Below are positions 50,911 through 60,085 of a DNA stretch of 64,000 nucleotides, one piece after another. Source of the stretch: Halostagnicola kamekurae (lineage in GTDB: Archaea > Halobacteriota > Halobacteria > Halobacteriales > Natrialbaceae); contig NZ_FOZS01000002.1 in assembly GCF_900116205.1 (NCBI RefSeq), forward strand, positions 868,001-932,000, given 5' to 3'. The notes beneath the pieces were generated by a model. That model did no database searches. It saw only the letters and a program-made list of their open reading frames with translations, and was not told the origin of the DNA. Made by a program: the position numbers and the translations under genes. Position 1 is the first letter of the stretch, and the number at the start of each line of letters is the position of its first letter.

Positions 50911-52053
50911 TTAAAGCCCGAGTTCCCGCCCGATGACGAGTCGCTGTATCTCGCTTGTGCCCTCGCCGATCTCCATGAGTTTCGCGTCGCGATAGAACCG
51001 CTGTGGGGCGAAGTCGGTCGTATAGCCGTAGCCGCCGAGCACCTGCACCGCGTCTTCGGCGACCTCTCGAGCGGCTTCGCTGGCGTCGAGTTTCGCGAGC
51101 GCGGAGGCTTTCGTGACGGGGTCGCCCCGATCGTACGTGCGGGCGGCCTCGTAGGTGAGCAGCCGCGCGCGTTCGGTTTTGCGGTACATCTCGACGATCT
51201 TGTCGCGGACGGCGTCGAACTTCGCGATCGGTTGCCCGAACTGTTCGCGCTCGGTGCTGTAGCGCTTGGCATGGTCGTAGGCCCCCTGTGCCAGTCCCGT
51301 CGAGAGCGCGGCGATCGAAATGCGGCCGCCGTCGAGGGTCGTTTTCGTCTGCTCCCAGCCCTCGCCTTCCTCGCCGAGCAGGCGATTCGCCGGGAGGCGC
51401 ACGTCGTCGAACGAGATCTCGCACGTCGGCGAGGCGTTGAGTCCCATCTTCTCCCACGTCGTCGTCACCTCGAAGCCCTCGTCCTCGTTCGGATCGACGA
51501 TGAACGTCGAGATGCCGTCGTACCCCGCCTCGGGGTCGGTCACGGCCTTGACGAGGATCGAACCGGCGACCGACGCGTTGGTGATGAACTGCTTGGTCCC
51601 GTCGAGAACCCACTCAGCTCCGTCCTTTCGCGCCGTCGTGCTCATTCCGGAGGCGTCCGACCCGCTTTCGGGTTCGGTTAGCGCCCATCCGCCGAGGTAC
51701 TCCCCCTCGGCGAGGGGTCGAAGCCACCGCTCTTTCTGCTCGTCGGTGCCGAACAGTTCGAGCGGTTTCGACGCCAGGGAAGTGTGTGCGACGTACGAGA
51801 GCCCGACCGACCCCGAGACGCGACCGAGTTCCTCCGCGACCAGCGCGTACATCATCGTATCGCCCCCGAGTCCGCCGTACTCCTCGCCGATCGGCACGCC
51901 CATGACGTCGAGTTCTGCGAGGACGTCGAACACCTCCTCGGGAAACCGGTGTTCGTCCTCGATCTCCTGAGCGATCGGTTCGATCTCGTCCGTACAGACG
52001 TCTCTGACGGTCTGGCGAATCATCCGATGCTCGTCCGAAAGTTCGGCGGCCAT
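50911..52053 (-). CDS. acyl-CoA dehydrogenase
   Basis: A 380-residue FAD-dependent acyl-CoA dehydrogenase that introduces an alpha-beta double bond. The N-terminal helices include IRQTVRDVCTDEIEPIAQEIEDE; FAD contacts are in WALTEPESGSDASGM and TKQFITNAS; the C-terminal motif YRDAKLMEIGEGTSEIQRLVIGREL carries the likely catalytic Glu. Chain-length preference cannot be read. I start at the ATG at 52053; two codons upstream there is a TTG. Confidence 0.95.
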   Translation of the reverse strand: MAAELSDEHRMIRQTVRDVCTDEIEPIAQEIEDEHRFPEEVFDVLAELDVMGVPIGEEYGGLGGDTMMYALVAEELGRVSGSVGLSYVAHTSLASKPLELFGTDEQKERWLRPLAEGEYLGGWALTEPESGSDASGMSTTARKDGAEWVLDGTKQFITNASVAGSILVKAVTDPEAGYDGISTFIVDPNEDEGFEVTTTWEKMGLNASPTCEISFDDVRLPANRLLGEEGEGWEQTKTTLDGGRISIAALSTGLAQGAYDHAKRYSTEREQFGQPIAKFDAVRDKIVEMYRKTERARLLTYEAARTYDRGDPVTKASALAKLDASEAAREVAEDAVQVLGGYGYTTDFAPQRFYRDAKLMEIGEGTSEIQRLVIGRELGL

Positions 52054-52126
52054 ACGCAATACTTGCCGGCTCGAGGCATAAGCGCACCGACGGATATCAG
52101 GGGGCCGGCGGAGTCACTGCCCGACG

Positions 52127-53470
52127 CTACCAGCCGCGGTCGTCGAGTCCGTCGTCATCGTCGTCGTCCGTGTCCTCGTCGCGGTCCTCGCGGGCGTCCG
52201 TCGAAGTGTCTCGGTCCGATTCGCCGTTCGTATCGGTGTCGCCGTCGTCGACCGGTTCGTCTGCGTCGACCGATTCGTCCGTGGAATCGCGCGTCTCGTA
52301 CCACTCGAACCCGTCGTCGTCGTCCGGTTCGGTCGTCGACCAGGAGTCGTCGGGTTCGGAATCGTACTCGTCTCGAGTTCCGTCGTCCCAGCCGGACTCT
52401 GTCTCTCGGCCCGCCGTCCCAGCGCCACCGGCCGCCCCGACCGCGGTGCCGCGTAGCGCCCCGCGGAGATCCGGGATCAGATCGAGGTCGGCGTTCGTGT
52501 CCCCGAGCAACAAGAGCGCGTAATACCGGAAGTAGACCGTGATCGGCGTCCAGACGACCGACAGCAACAACAAGAACGTGAGGAGGGCACCGATCATGAA
52601 GACGGTAAAGACGATGCCGCCGATCACGCCGAGGTCCGCGAGGAGGACAAAGAGGACGAACGCCAGAATCGCGAACGGAATCGCGAGGACGAATCCCGCA
52701 ACGGCGATGACGAACCACGCGGTGATCGTGATGACGAGCATGATGATCCAGGCGAGCACGAGATAGACGACGTACTCCGCCCAGTTTTCCTTGAACGTCG
52801 CCCAGAACCGGCTCCAGGCGCTCAATACCCCGCGGTCCTCGAGTAACATGATCGGGGCGACGAACTCGGTAGTAAAGCTGAGGATGATACTGTAGACGAG
52901 CGCGAAGACGATTGCCACCGCCAGGGCCCCCCACATCGTGGCACCGGTCAGTTGATCGAGTACGTCGCCACCGGTGAACTGGTAGTACAGCAGTCCGCCT
53001 GCGATGGCGACCGGGATGGCGTTCAGGACCACTCGAAAGAGGAACAGTCGAAACCCGCGCCCGACGTTCTCGAGGAAGTATCGTCTGACGTGTACCTCGT
53101 CGGATCGAAGCGATTCGATGAGGACGAACTCCAGTATTGCCTGGATGAACATATAGATGAGCCCGATGACGAAGAAGACTGCCGCGAAAACGAGCGCGAC
53201 CGCGATCATCTGATCCATGGGGAACTCTTCGCCCGTTTCCTCTTCGTATAGTTCTTGAATGCTTTCCTGAGATTCTCCCTGCGTGCCAATCTGGGTCGGA
53301 TCGTCGACCATCATCCCGGGATCACCCATCGGCAACACGGGTCCGGAGAACCCGAGGCTGCTCACGAAGAAAACGATGAGAGCGAGTTTGAGGACCAGGC
53401 CGAGACTGATCGGCGTCAGGAACTCGCGAGTCGCGTCGATTGCGTCGCTGAGATCATCCACGGCATACAT
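52127..53470 (-). CDS. polytopic membrane protein with acidic cytosolic tail (DUF7544-like)
   Basis: A 447-residue membrane protein. Hydrophobic segments begin around residues 22, 88, 135, 180, 225, 265, 290 and 305. The last ~110 residues are a highly acidic, disordered Asp/Glu/Ser/Thr tail. It resembles the haloarchaeal DUF7544 proteins (from memory, not certain). The N-terminus MYAVDDLSDAIDATREFL is conserved-looking. No catalytic motif is seen. Confidence 0.8.
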   Translation of the reverse strand: MYAVDDLSDAIDATREFLTPISLGLVLKLALIVFFVSSLGFSGPVLPMGDPGMMVDDPTQIGTQGESQESIQELYEEETGEEFPMDQMIAVALVFAAVFFVIGLIYMFIQAILEFVLIESLRSDEVHVRRYFLENVGRGFRLFLFRVVLNAIPVAIAGGLLYYQFTGGDVLDQLTGATMWGALAVAIVFALVYSIILSFTTEFVAPIMLLEDRGVLSAWSRFWATFKENWAEYVVYLVLAWIIMLVITITAWFVIAVAGFVLAIPFAILAFVLFVLLADLGVIGGIVFTVFMIGALLTFLLLLSVVWTPITVYFRYYALLLLGDTNADLDLIPDLRGALRGTAVGAAGGAGTAGRETESGWDDGTRDEYDSEPDDSWSTTEPDDDDGFEWYETRDSTDESVDADEPVDDGDTDTNGESDRDTSTDAREDRDEDTDDDDDDGLDDRGW

Positions 53471-53601
53471 GATTGTCTCGGGGGTTGTATCGCCACCATG
53501 AAAATAATACTGTTGTGCACGTCACACGAAACGATTGGGTTTCAGTAGTTTCCGAACGGCACCCGCGGGCGGACATCCATTCTCGACAACCGTTCGAGAC
53601 G

Positions 53602-53609
53602 CATATATG
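53602..53609 (+). promoter_or_regulatory. TATA box of the RIO-type kinase gene
   Basis: CATATATG lies 25-32 nt before the ATG at 53634, leaderless spacing. Confidence 0.55.
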
Positions 53610-53633
53610 CCTCACCGTCCTTAGCGAAACCAT

Positions 53634-54440
53634 ATGGACATCCGTCAACTCGCGCGTGGCTCCATCGAATGGGGTCGTCTCGAGCGGGTCGCACGCACCC
53701 TGGCGGAGCGCTACGACCGGGACGTGGTGCGCGTCGAGTTTCTCGAGGCGGACAACTGGCTCTCGACGCCCTGCGTGATCGACGACGAGTTCTTCGTCAA
53801 GATTGTCTCCAAGCAGAACGCGCTGGTCCACGCGCTGTTGACGGCCGGGCGAAACATGGGCGCGTTCACGTCGGGGACTGAGGGCTTTTTCGATCGGTTC
53901 GATACCCCTCGCCAGATGGTCGAACACGAGTACGACGCGACACAGCGAATCCGCGAAATCGGCCTCAACGCGCCGAAACCCATCGAGTCGTTCGAGGTCA
54001 ACGGTCTCGGCGTCCTCGTCCTCGAGTACCTTCCCGACTTCCGGTCGCTCGACGACGTCGACGACTCGGACGTCCGCGCTCGAGCGCCGGAACTGTTCGA
54101 ACTGCTCGCGACGATGCACGCGAACGAGTTGGCACACGGTGATCTGCGCGCGGAAAACGTCCTCCTCTGTGAGGGAGAGCTCTACGTCATCGACGCCACG
54201 AGCGTCTCGGCGGGTCGCATGGACGAAACGACGGCGTACGACCTCGCGTGTGCGATGGCTCTCCTCGAGCCTCGAATCGGCGCTCGAGACGCCGTTCGCG
54301 AGGCGGCGGCGGTCTACGACGCCGACGCGTTGCTGTCGGCGCGGGAGTTCCTCGACTTCGTGCGAATGCGCCCGGACCACCAGTTCGACTCCACGAGGCT
54401 TCGAAGCGAAGTCGAGAAGGTCGCCGACCTGCAGGAGTGA
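53634..54440 (+). CDS. RIO-type serine/threonine kinase-like protein
   Basis: A 268-residue protein kinase-like fold. It has an N-terminal region around VRVEFLEADNWLSTPCVIDDEFFVKIVSK with the ATP-binding Lys, VLEYLPDFRSL at the hinge, the catalytic loop MHANELAHGDLRAENVL (Asp around residue 170) and the metal-binding Asp in LYVIDATSVS. It resembles the haloarchaeal RIO/PKDCC-like kinases rather than classic Rio1 or Rio2. The target is unknown. Bases 54441-54685 downstream hold no gene I can support. Confidence 0.85.
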   Translation: MDIRQLARGSIEWGRLERVARTLAERYDRDVVRVEFLEADNWLSTPCVIDDEFFVKIVSKQNALVHALLTAGRNMGAFTSGTEGFFDRFDTPRQMVEHEYDATQRIREIGLNAPKPIESFEVNGLGVLVLEYLPDFRSLDDVDDSDVRARAPELFELLATMHANELAHGDLRAENVLLCEGELYVIDATSVSAGRMDETTAYDLACAMALLEPRIGARDAVREAAAVYDADALLSAREFLDFVRMRPDHQFDSTRLRSEVEKVADLQE

Positions 54441-54685
54441 CTCTGCCGACCAGACTCCACTATCTGTCGTAACTGAAACGAGAAGGCGAAAGGCGTGGGC
54501 GAGCGGTGGATCCGTCCTCGAGGAGTTCGGCGGAGCCTGAGACGAGCAGTACCGGTGAAGACGTGAAAAGCGCCTCGAACCGGTAACTCATATGCCGGTC
54601 GGGAGGAACAAAAAGTTCTCGGTCGCGGAACCGACGTTCGTCACGCGACCATGTTCGCGAATCGGGAGCTTCCGCGGCAATCTGA

Positions 54686-55546
54686 CTACCGTCGTCGGTC
54701 CGCGAGCGCTGGAAACGACGAGCGAACCCCTTCGACCGTCTCGGGATCGACCGTCGCCGTGACCAGCGCGGGATCGTCGCCGCTCGAGGCCAGGCGGACG
54801 CCCCAGGGATCGTAGACGGTCGACCGCCCGAGCAGGTCGGCGTCGTCGAACGATCCCGACCCGTTGATCGTCGCGACGTAACACTGGTTTTCGATCGCTC
54901 GAGCCCGCGAGAGCGCCTCCCAGTGATCGACTCGCGGGTACGGCCACGCGCTGGGGATCAACAGCAACTGCGCGCCCGAGTCGACCAGTTCGCGGTAGAG
55001 TTCGGGAAATCGGAGGTCGTAGCAGGTCGTCACGCCCACCGTGAAGCCGCGGATCGTCGCCGTGTCGACGGACTCGCCGGGAACGAGCAGGTCGCTCTCT
55101 GCGGACTCGTACCCGAAGAGGTGGTGCTTTCGGTAGACCAACTCGAGCGCGCCGTCGGCGCTAAACAGGGCCGCGGTGTTCGCGAGGCCGGTTTCCGCGG
55201 GCGTCGAAACGGCGTCGGTCGCCGCAAGGTCCTCGACGATGCTGCCGGCCAGAACGGCCACGCCGTGGTCGATGGCCGCGTCCCTGAGCCGTCCGAACGT
55301 GCGCCCGTCGATCGGTTCGGCGTGGCTCGCGTATTCGTCGAAAGCGAAGTATCCGACGTTGAACAGTTCCGGGAGCGCGACGAGATCGGCCCCGGCCGCG
55401 GCCGCTCGACCGACCGCCGCCGTCGCTCGCTCGACGTTTCCGTCGACGTCACCCGGTTCGATGGCGATCTGTGCCAGCGCGAGTTCGATCTCCGATCCCG
55501 CTGTCGACTGGTCCCGCGAATTCGAGTCCGATTGGTCAGACACCAT
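54686..55546 (-). CDS. carbon-nitrogen hydrolase (nitrilase superfamily)
   Basis: A 286-residue C-N hydrolase with the complete triad: Glu60 (ALPELFN), Lys140 (YRKHHLFG) and Cys175 (TTCYDLRFPELYRELVDSGA). It is closest to the omega-amidase/Nit-type branch, which hydrolyses small amides; the substrate is not certain. It has an acidic N-terminal tail and no signal peptide. It starts 7 nt after the SRPBCC gene, so the two are probably co-transcribed. Confidence 0.93.
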   Translation of the reverse strand: MVSDQSDSNSRDQSTAGSEIELALAQIAIEPGDVDGNVERATAAVGRAAAAGADLVALPELFNVGYFAFDEYASHAEPIDGRTFGRLRDAAIDHGVAVLAGSIVEDLAATDAVSTPAETGLANTAALFSADGALELVYRKHHLFGYESAESDLLVPGESVDTATIRGFTVGVTTCYDLRFPELYRELVDSGAQLLLIPSAWPYPRVDHWEALSRARAIENQCYVATINGSGSFDDADLLGRSTVYDPWGVRLASSGDDPALVTATVDPETVEGVRSSFPALADRRR

Positions 55547-55553
55547 CGGCAGC

Positions 55554-55988
55554 TCAGGGGGCCGATCGGAGGTCGTTCTCGAGCGCTCGGCGGAGGTTCT
55601 CGAGTTCGTCGTCGAGGTTCCGCTTGAAGAACGTCTCGACGCCGGGGAGTTTGCCGTCGACGACGAACTGATTCTCGAGGCGAGCGCCCGTCTCGGTCTG
55701 GGTGATCTCGTGTTCCCCTTTCACGTCCATCACCTTCGACCGCCCGACGAACGCCACCTCGTTGGGCGGCGCTCGCGTCACGTCCTCGGTCTCGACCGTG
55801 ATCGTCTGTCGAACCAACGGAATCGGAAGTTCGACGTGCCACGTCGCCTCTCGGCCGGCTTCGTCATCGATCGTGTACTCGGAGACGACGCTGATCGCCC
55901 GCGCTCGGTTCTCCGGGTCGGAAATGAACTCCCAGACGCGCTCGGGAGTCGCGTCGACTTCGAACGATCGATCGACCCGTACTGTCAT
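55554..55988 (-). CDS. SRPBCC family protein
   Basis: A 144-residue START/SRPBCC fold: MTVRVDRSFEVDATPERVWEFISDPENRARAISVV opens it, and the long C-terminal helix VETFFKRNLDDELENLRRALEND closes it. The fold binds hydrophobic ligands; the ligand is unknown. I start at the ATG at 55988. It lies 52 nt after the DUF7123 gene on the same strand. Confidence 0.9.
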   Translation of the reverse strand: MTVRVDRSFEVDATPERVWEFISDPENRARAISVVSEYTIDDEAGREATWHVELPIPLVRQTITVETEDVTRAPPNEVAFVGRSKVMDVKGEHEITQTETGARLENQFVVDGKLPGVETFFKRNLDDELENLRRALENDLRSAP

Positions 55989-56040
55989 GTGCGATACCTC
56001 CGTGATTGACGGGTAAAAAGACGGTGAATCCTCGACTGAC

Positions 56041-56265
56041 TCAACTGAGCGTGACTTTCCAGGTCGTCGAGCGCGCGCGACCCCACTTTTCGATATCGAC
56101 ATCCTCCGACTTCTCCGCGAGGTGCGGGAGCCGAGCCCCGACCTGCTTCGACGAGAGGCCGATCGCCGATGCGATGTTTTTCGCCCGGAAGTACTGCTCC
56201 CCTCGGGCCGCACTCTCGCGGAGATACGAGAGAATGCGCTGTTCTTCGTTGGAGTAGTCGGTCAT
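56041..56265 (-). CDS. DUF7123 family winged-helix protein
   Basis: A 74-residue protein: RILSYLRESAARGEQYFRAKNIASAIGLSSKQVGARLPHLAEK is a compact winged-helix DNA-binding domain, and the end (WGRARSTTWKVTLS) forms the wing. It matches the haloarchaeal DUF7123 family. The target is unknown. TTAA-rich promoter sequence lies ~32 nt upstream. Confidence 0.88.
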   Translation of the reverse strand: MTDYSNEEQRILSYLRESAARGEQYFRAKNIASAIGLSSKQVGARLPHLAEKSEDVDIEKWGRARSTTWKVTLS

Positions 56266-56522
56266 CGTCAGTACGGTATCTAGGGTTTCGGTCGCCTTAA
56301 CTCTTAACGGCTGAGACCGGCCGCTGGGAGCGACTATCGCCGCTACTGACCGATCGGCGTGCGCGTAATTCGTCGAAACGACGCTGTTAGGACTTGCACT
56401 CTCGAGGCAACGCTTCGGGGCTGGACCTCCCCGAGAATACGTTCGCCGTTCGACACGAACTGTCGAACGGATGTCTCGCTGCCGGTCTCCGCGAGGTCGA
56501 CGGAGAATCCGGTGACAGCAGC

Positions 56523-56726
56523 TCAGTCCCAGAGGTGAATCCCGGCGACCGCGAGGATCGAAAACGCTACTGCGCCGGCGAAGCCGCCCGCCGCAGTGAT
56601 TTCGGGGATGCCGCCGAGTTCGAGCGCACCCACGATCATTGCGATTGCACCGACGACGGCGAGCGCACCGAGTGCCATCGAGAGACCGACGCCCTTGTCG
56701 GTCGCAGATTCCGTTTGCGTAGCCAT
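56523..56726 (-). CDS. small membrane protein, DUF7525-like
   Basis: A 67-residue protein with two hydrophobic helices (LSMALGALAVVGAIAMIVGAL and AAGGFAGAVAFSILAVAGIHL) after a polar N-terminus (MATQTESATDKG). It resembles the haloarchaeal DUF7525 family (from memory). An AATTAAGA box at -32 to -25 (plus 56751-56758) fixes the ATG at 56726. Bases 56266-56522 downstream hold nothing I can support. Confidence 0.8.
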   Translation of the reverse strand: MATQTESATDKGVGLSMALGALAVVGAIAMIVGALELGGIPEITAAGGFAGAVAFSILAVAGIHLWD

Positions 56727-56750
56727 ATCACGGTGGTTTCGAGTGAACGC

Positions 56751-56758
56751 TCTTAATT
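56751..56758 (-). promoter_or_regulatory. TATA box of the DUF7525-like gene
   Basis: AATTAAGA on the minus strand, 25-32 nt upstream of the ATG at 56726. Confidence 0.55.
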
Positions 56759-56828
56759 GCACTCATTCGCGGCGGTTCGAGCGGCCGAGTCCTCGAGTTC
56801 GCCGCGGGTTCAGACAAGGAGTCCCGCG

Positions 56829-57860
56829 TTACTTGATCGTCGTGTGGTCGGACTCCTCGTTGAGCGCGAGATTTGCGGCGATCTCCGTGTTTCGCATCGC
56901 GTACCCCGCGGTCTGCTGGACGCTGACCAGCACCTCTCGAACTTTGAGGAGGTCGTCGTTGTTCATCTCAGGCAACTCGGCCAGGATCTCCTCTTCCCGA
57001 TCCGCGATGTCACGGTAGAGCTTTCGCGCTTCGATCGTTTTGTCGTAGTCTCGCTCGACGGCCGACTCGACCGCGAGGGCGGTGATGTCGTCGACCAGTT
57101 CGGTCAGTTCCCGAATCTCGCGCATCACGTTGCTGTCGATGTCGAGGGTGTGACCCTCCGTCTCCATCACGATGTCCGCGATGTCCTCGGCGTTGTCCGC
57201 GGTCAACTCGAGGTTCTTCGCGATCGATCGGTAGCCGATCAGCGGGAAGCCGCTGTTGAGTCCGACCGCGCGGGCGAGGTTCGGGTTCTGGTAGGCCGTA
57301 AAGATGAGACGAAGCAGTAACACGAAGATCTTGTTCGCCTGTCGCTCGCGGTTGAGTGCCCGCTGTGCGAGGTCGGGGTTGCCGTGTGCCAGCGCCTTGA
57401 TCGCTTCGCCGCGCATCGTCCGTCCGGTTCGCTCGAGGCGCTCCAAGAGGTTATCGAGCGTGAAGTCCTCCGGATCGACCGAACAGCGGATCGAGATGTT
57501 CTCCGGCGTCTCTTCGATGACGCCGAGGCCCATCAACTGCGTCTCCGCGCGGTAGACCGCGTTAATGTGTTCGGACTCGAGCGCGCCGTCTTCGCATTCG
57601 ATGCGGATGACTCGTCGCCCGAGGACGTACTGGGCGACGATCGCCCGCTCGACCGCTTCGGAATCGAGGTCGTCGGCGTGGATGATCGCCTCGGTTTCCT
57701 CCGAGTTCGCGGATTCGGGCATCACGGTGAGCGTGCCCTTGCCGCTGGTTCGAAGCGACACTTCGTCGCCTTTCTCGACGCCGTGCTCGGACGCCCACTC
57801 GGCCGGCAGCGTCATCGCCAGCGTCGACGGACCGAGCCGTTGCACTTTCCGTGTTTCCAT
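56829..57860 (-). CDS. PhoU-type phosphate regulator with AbrB domain
   Basis: A 343-residue protein. The N-terminal ~45 residues are an AbrB/SpoVT-like DNA-binding domain (METRKVQRLGPSTLAMTLPAEWASEHGVEKGDEV). Two PhoU helical repeats follow (around residues 120-215 and 225-320, with DNAEDIADIVMETEG and the repeated long helices). Haloarchaea use such AbrB-PhoU fusions as phosphate-uptake regulators. No pst transporter lies in the window, so it stands apart from its usual partners. I start at the ATG at 57860. Confidence 0.92.
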   Translation of the reverse strand: METRKVQRLGPSTLAMTLPAEWASEHGVEKGDEVSLRTSGKGTLTVMPESANSEETEAIIHADDLDSEAVERAIVAQYVLGRRVIRIECEDGALESEHINAVYRAETQLMGLGVIEETPENISIRCSVDPEDFTLDNLLERLERTGRTMRGEAIKALAHGNPDLAQRALNRERQANKIFVLLLRLIFTAYQNPNLARAVGLNSGFPLIGYRSIAKNLELTADNAEDIADIVMETEGHTLDIDSNVMREIRELTELVDDITALAVESAVERDYDKTIEARKLYRDIADREEEILAELPEMNNDDLLKVREVLVSVQQTAGYAMRNTEIAANLALNEESDHTTIK

Positions 57861-57962
57861 GTCACAGCGTACGCTGGACCGGGCCTTAATCTTGACTATA
57901 TGCTGCATACATTCGGCGCTGTCGTTATATGGTTAATCTCCGCAGCAGATCAGGACCAGACC

Positions 57963-59048
57963 TTAAACAACCTTCACGAGCCGGGTCGTGTACCTGCCCG
58001 TTCGGACCTTGATCCACCCTCGCAGCTCCTCGTTCAGGCGCTCGTCGTCGGTGTCGACGTGAAACGCGCCGATGTCGTCGAGTTTCTCCGTCGAGGCGAC
58101 GATATCGAGCGCGTCGGACCGTCGGATCACGGCGGGCGAGAGCTGGTGGTTGCCGCGGCCGAAGAGAAACCCCTGTCCGCCGATCGGTGACACTACGATC
58201 GTGACCGGGTCCGAAAGCGCCGCCAGAATCTCGCTCTCGGACCCGTCTCGGACCAAGACCTCGCCGTCCCGCCAGACGTCGACGCCGAGGGGAGAGCCGT
58301 CGATCTCGAATGCGTCTTCGATTCGCCCGACCGTGCTCCCCGGGCCGAACACGTAGGTCCGCCCGGCGTCGACGTCTCGAGCGTAGCCATCGGCGAGCGA
58401 GTCGACGCTCCCGCTGGCGAGTTGCTTGCTCGATTGGATCTCCGGAGCGACCGGAACCGGGACCACCGCCCGTAGCTCCGAGCGGACCGTTCCCTCCCGG
58501 TAGGCCGCCTCGTCGATGTCGTTGACCTCGCGCGACTCCACGCGGTCGAACTCGGCGGCCACGCGACCGGCGTCTGCGGGCGTCACGGCGAAGACTGACG
58601 AATAAATTTTCACCCCCGCGGGGACGCCGAGCATCGGCGTCTCCCCGTCTGCTTCCTCCAGCACCGCGGCGACGTCCGCGGCGGTGCCGTCGCCGCCGAC
58701 GAACACCACGAGATCGACCCCGCGCTCGAGAAACGCCCGAACGGCTCCGCGCGTGTCCTCGGCAGTCGTCTCGGATTCACCTTCGGCCGCGGATTCGGGT
58801 TCGAAGACGACGGTCGGGTCGAACCCGGCGGCGACCGCCGCCGATTCTCCCATGCTCCCGGCCGCCGTGTAGACGGTGGGCGAGGGATCCAGCCGGTACA
58901 GCGTCTCGAGGGCGTCGGAGGCGCGATCCGGTGCGCGCGGCGTCGCGCCTCGTCGTCGGGCCTCCTCGAGTTTGCCGTCCGTTCCCTTCAACCCGACCCG
59001 ACCGCCCATTCCGGCGATCGGATTGACGACGAACCCGATTTCGTTCAT
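57963..59048 (-). CDS. ATP-NAD kinase family protein
   Basis: A 361-residue protein: IGFVVNPIAGMGGRVGLKGTDG and LVVFVGGDGTAADVAAVLEE carry the GGDG motif of NAD/diacylglycerol-kinase-like enzymes, with VPAGVKIYSSVFAVTP and VVSPIGGQGFLFGRGNHQLSPAVIR downstream. It belongs to the AcoX/ATP-NAD kinase branch rather than classic NadK. The substrate is not settled. It lies 102 nt upstream of the PhoU gene. Confidence 0.9.
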   Translation of the reverse strand: MNEIGFVVNPIAGMGGRVGLKGTDGKLEEARRRGATPRAPDRASDALETLYRLDPSPTVYTAAGSMGESAAVAAGFDPTVVFEPESAAEGESETTAEDTRGAVRAFLERGVDLVVFVGGDGTAADVAAVLEEADGETPMLGVPAGVKIYSSVFAVTPADAGRVAAEFDRVESREVNDIDEAAYREGTVRSELRAVVPVPVAPEIQSSKQLASGSVDSLADGYARDVDAGRTYVFGPGSTVGRIEDAFEIDGSPLGVDVWRDGEVLVRDGSESEILAALSDPVTIVVSPIGGQGFLFGRGNHQLSPAVIRRSDALDIVASTEKLDDIGAFHVDTDDERLNEELRGWIKVRTGRYTTRLVKVV

Positions 59049-59166
59049 GCGCGAAATTTGGGAGTCCGCCCCAATAGGCGTGTGGCTTCGCGTTCAGTCG
59101 CGACTCGATAGGTCGGGATCGGTCGGTTTCTGAAACGTTAAGAGGGGTGAGCGGACACTACCGTAC

Positions 59167-59289
59167 ATGAGTACACTACCAGACCTGCTTCTGGCGACGG
59201 AACCGGTGTTGCCGGCGTGGACCGGATGGGGCGTTCTGATCGTGAGCCTGCTTCTCACCGTCGGCTGGCTCTCGGCGCTGTACCGCTAG
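59167..59289 (+). CDS. 40-residue single-pass membrane protein
   Basis: ATG-to-TAG frame of 40 codons: MSTLPDLLLATEPVLPAWTG then one transmembrane helix, WGVLIVSLLLTVGWLSALYR. A GTTAAGAG promoter-like box lies about 28 nt upstream. It is convergent with the CinA-like gene, overlapping its stop by 4 nt. Similar tiny membrane proteins occur widely in haloarchaea. Function unknown. Confidence 0.6.
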   Translation: MSTLPDLLLATEPVLPAWTGWGVLIVSLLLTVGWLSALYR

Positions 59290-59975
59290 GCGGGGCTCTC
59301 GACTCGCTGCTCGAGCCACTCGGCGGCCGCCTCGACGATCTCCGGATCGGAGCTCTCGATGGTTACGCGGACCGACTCGCCGGGGTAACTGCCGACTGAG
59401 ACGTCGAACTCCGATCGGAGGTCGGCGAGTCGATCGAGGAGCGCGCTCTCGGGCTCGTCTGCGACCACGACGGCCCGGTGTGTCTCGACGCCGTCGAACT
59501 CGGGGGCGATCGCCTCGAACATCGTTTTCATTTCCCGTGGGACCCCCGGCAGGACGTAGATGTTCTCGAGGACGGCGCCGGGTGCGACCCCCTCCGTATT
59601 GTGGAGGGCCCGGGACCCGGCCGGGAGCGTGCCAGTGCCGTCCGTCAGGTCCTCGCGGGAGTAGCCGCCGTTTTCCGCCAGCCAGGCGAGCGCGTCATCG
59701 TGGGGCTCGAGCGGTCGTCCGACGGCCGCGGCGACGCCGTCCATCGTCACGTCGTCGTGGGTCGGACCGAGCCCGCCGGTGACGATCACCGCGTCGTACT
59801 CGGCGCGGTACTCGTTGACCACGCGGGCGATGTCGCCGACGCGGTCGGGAACGGTCGTCGCGCGCTCGACGCGTACGCCCCGGTCGGCGAGTCGTTCGCC
59901 GAGCCACGCTGCGTTCGTGTTTGTCGTTCGACCGGCGAGCAGTTCGTCCCCGACGGTCACTACTGCGACGTCCAT
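59286..59975 (-). CDS. CinA-like molybdopterin-binding-fold protein
   Basis: A 229-residue protein of the MoaB/CinA N-terminal type: VAVVTVGDELLAGRTTNTNAAWLGERLADRG, VIVTGGLGPTHDDVTMDGVAAAVGR and LPGVPREMKTMFEAI are hallmarks. It lacks the C-terminal CinA deamidase domain, so it may act in nucleotide pyrophosphate cleavage or a related role. I start at the ATG at 59975. Confidence 0.9.
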   Translation of the reverse strand: MDVAVVTVGDELLAGRTTNTNAAWLGERLADRGVRVERATTVPDRVGDIARVVNEYRAEYDAVIVTGGLGPTHDDVTMDGVAAAVGRPLEPHDDALAWLAENGGYSREDLTDGTGTLPAGSRALHNTEGVAPGAVLENIYVLPGVPREMKTMFEAIAPEFDGVETHRAVVVADEPESALLDRLADLRSEFDVSVGSYPGESVRVTIESSDPEIVEAAAEWLEQRVESPA

Positions 59976-60085
59976 GTCCGTTCTACGCGCGCCTGACCCA
60001 TAGCTATCTCGCATTCGAAACGGTCGCCGTGCCGGCCGAGCGTCGAGAGGAGAGGAACTAAGTATTCTCGCGGTATTCCTGTGGT

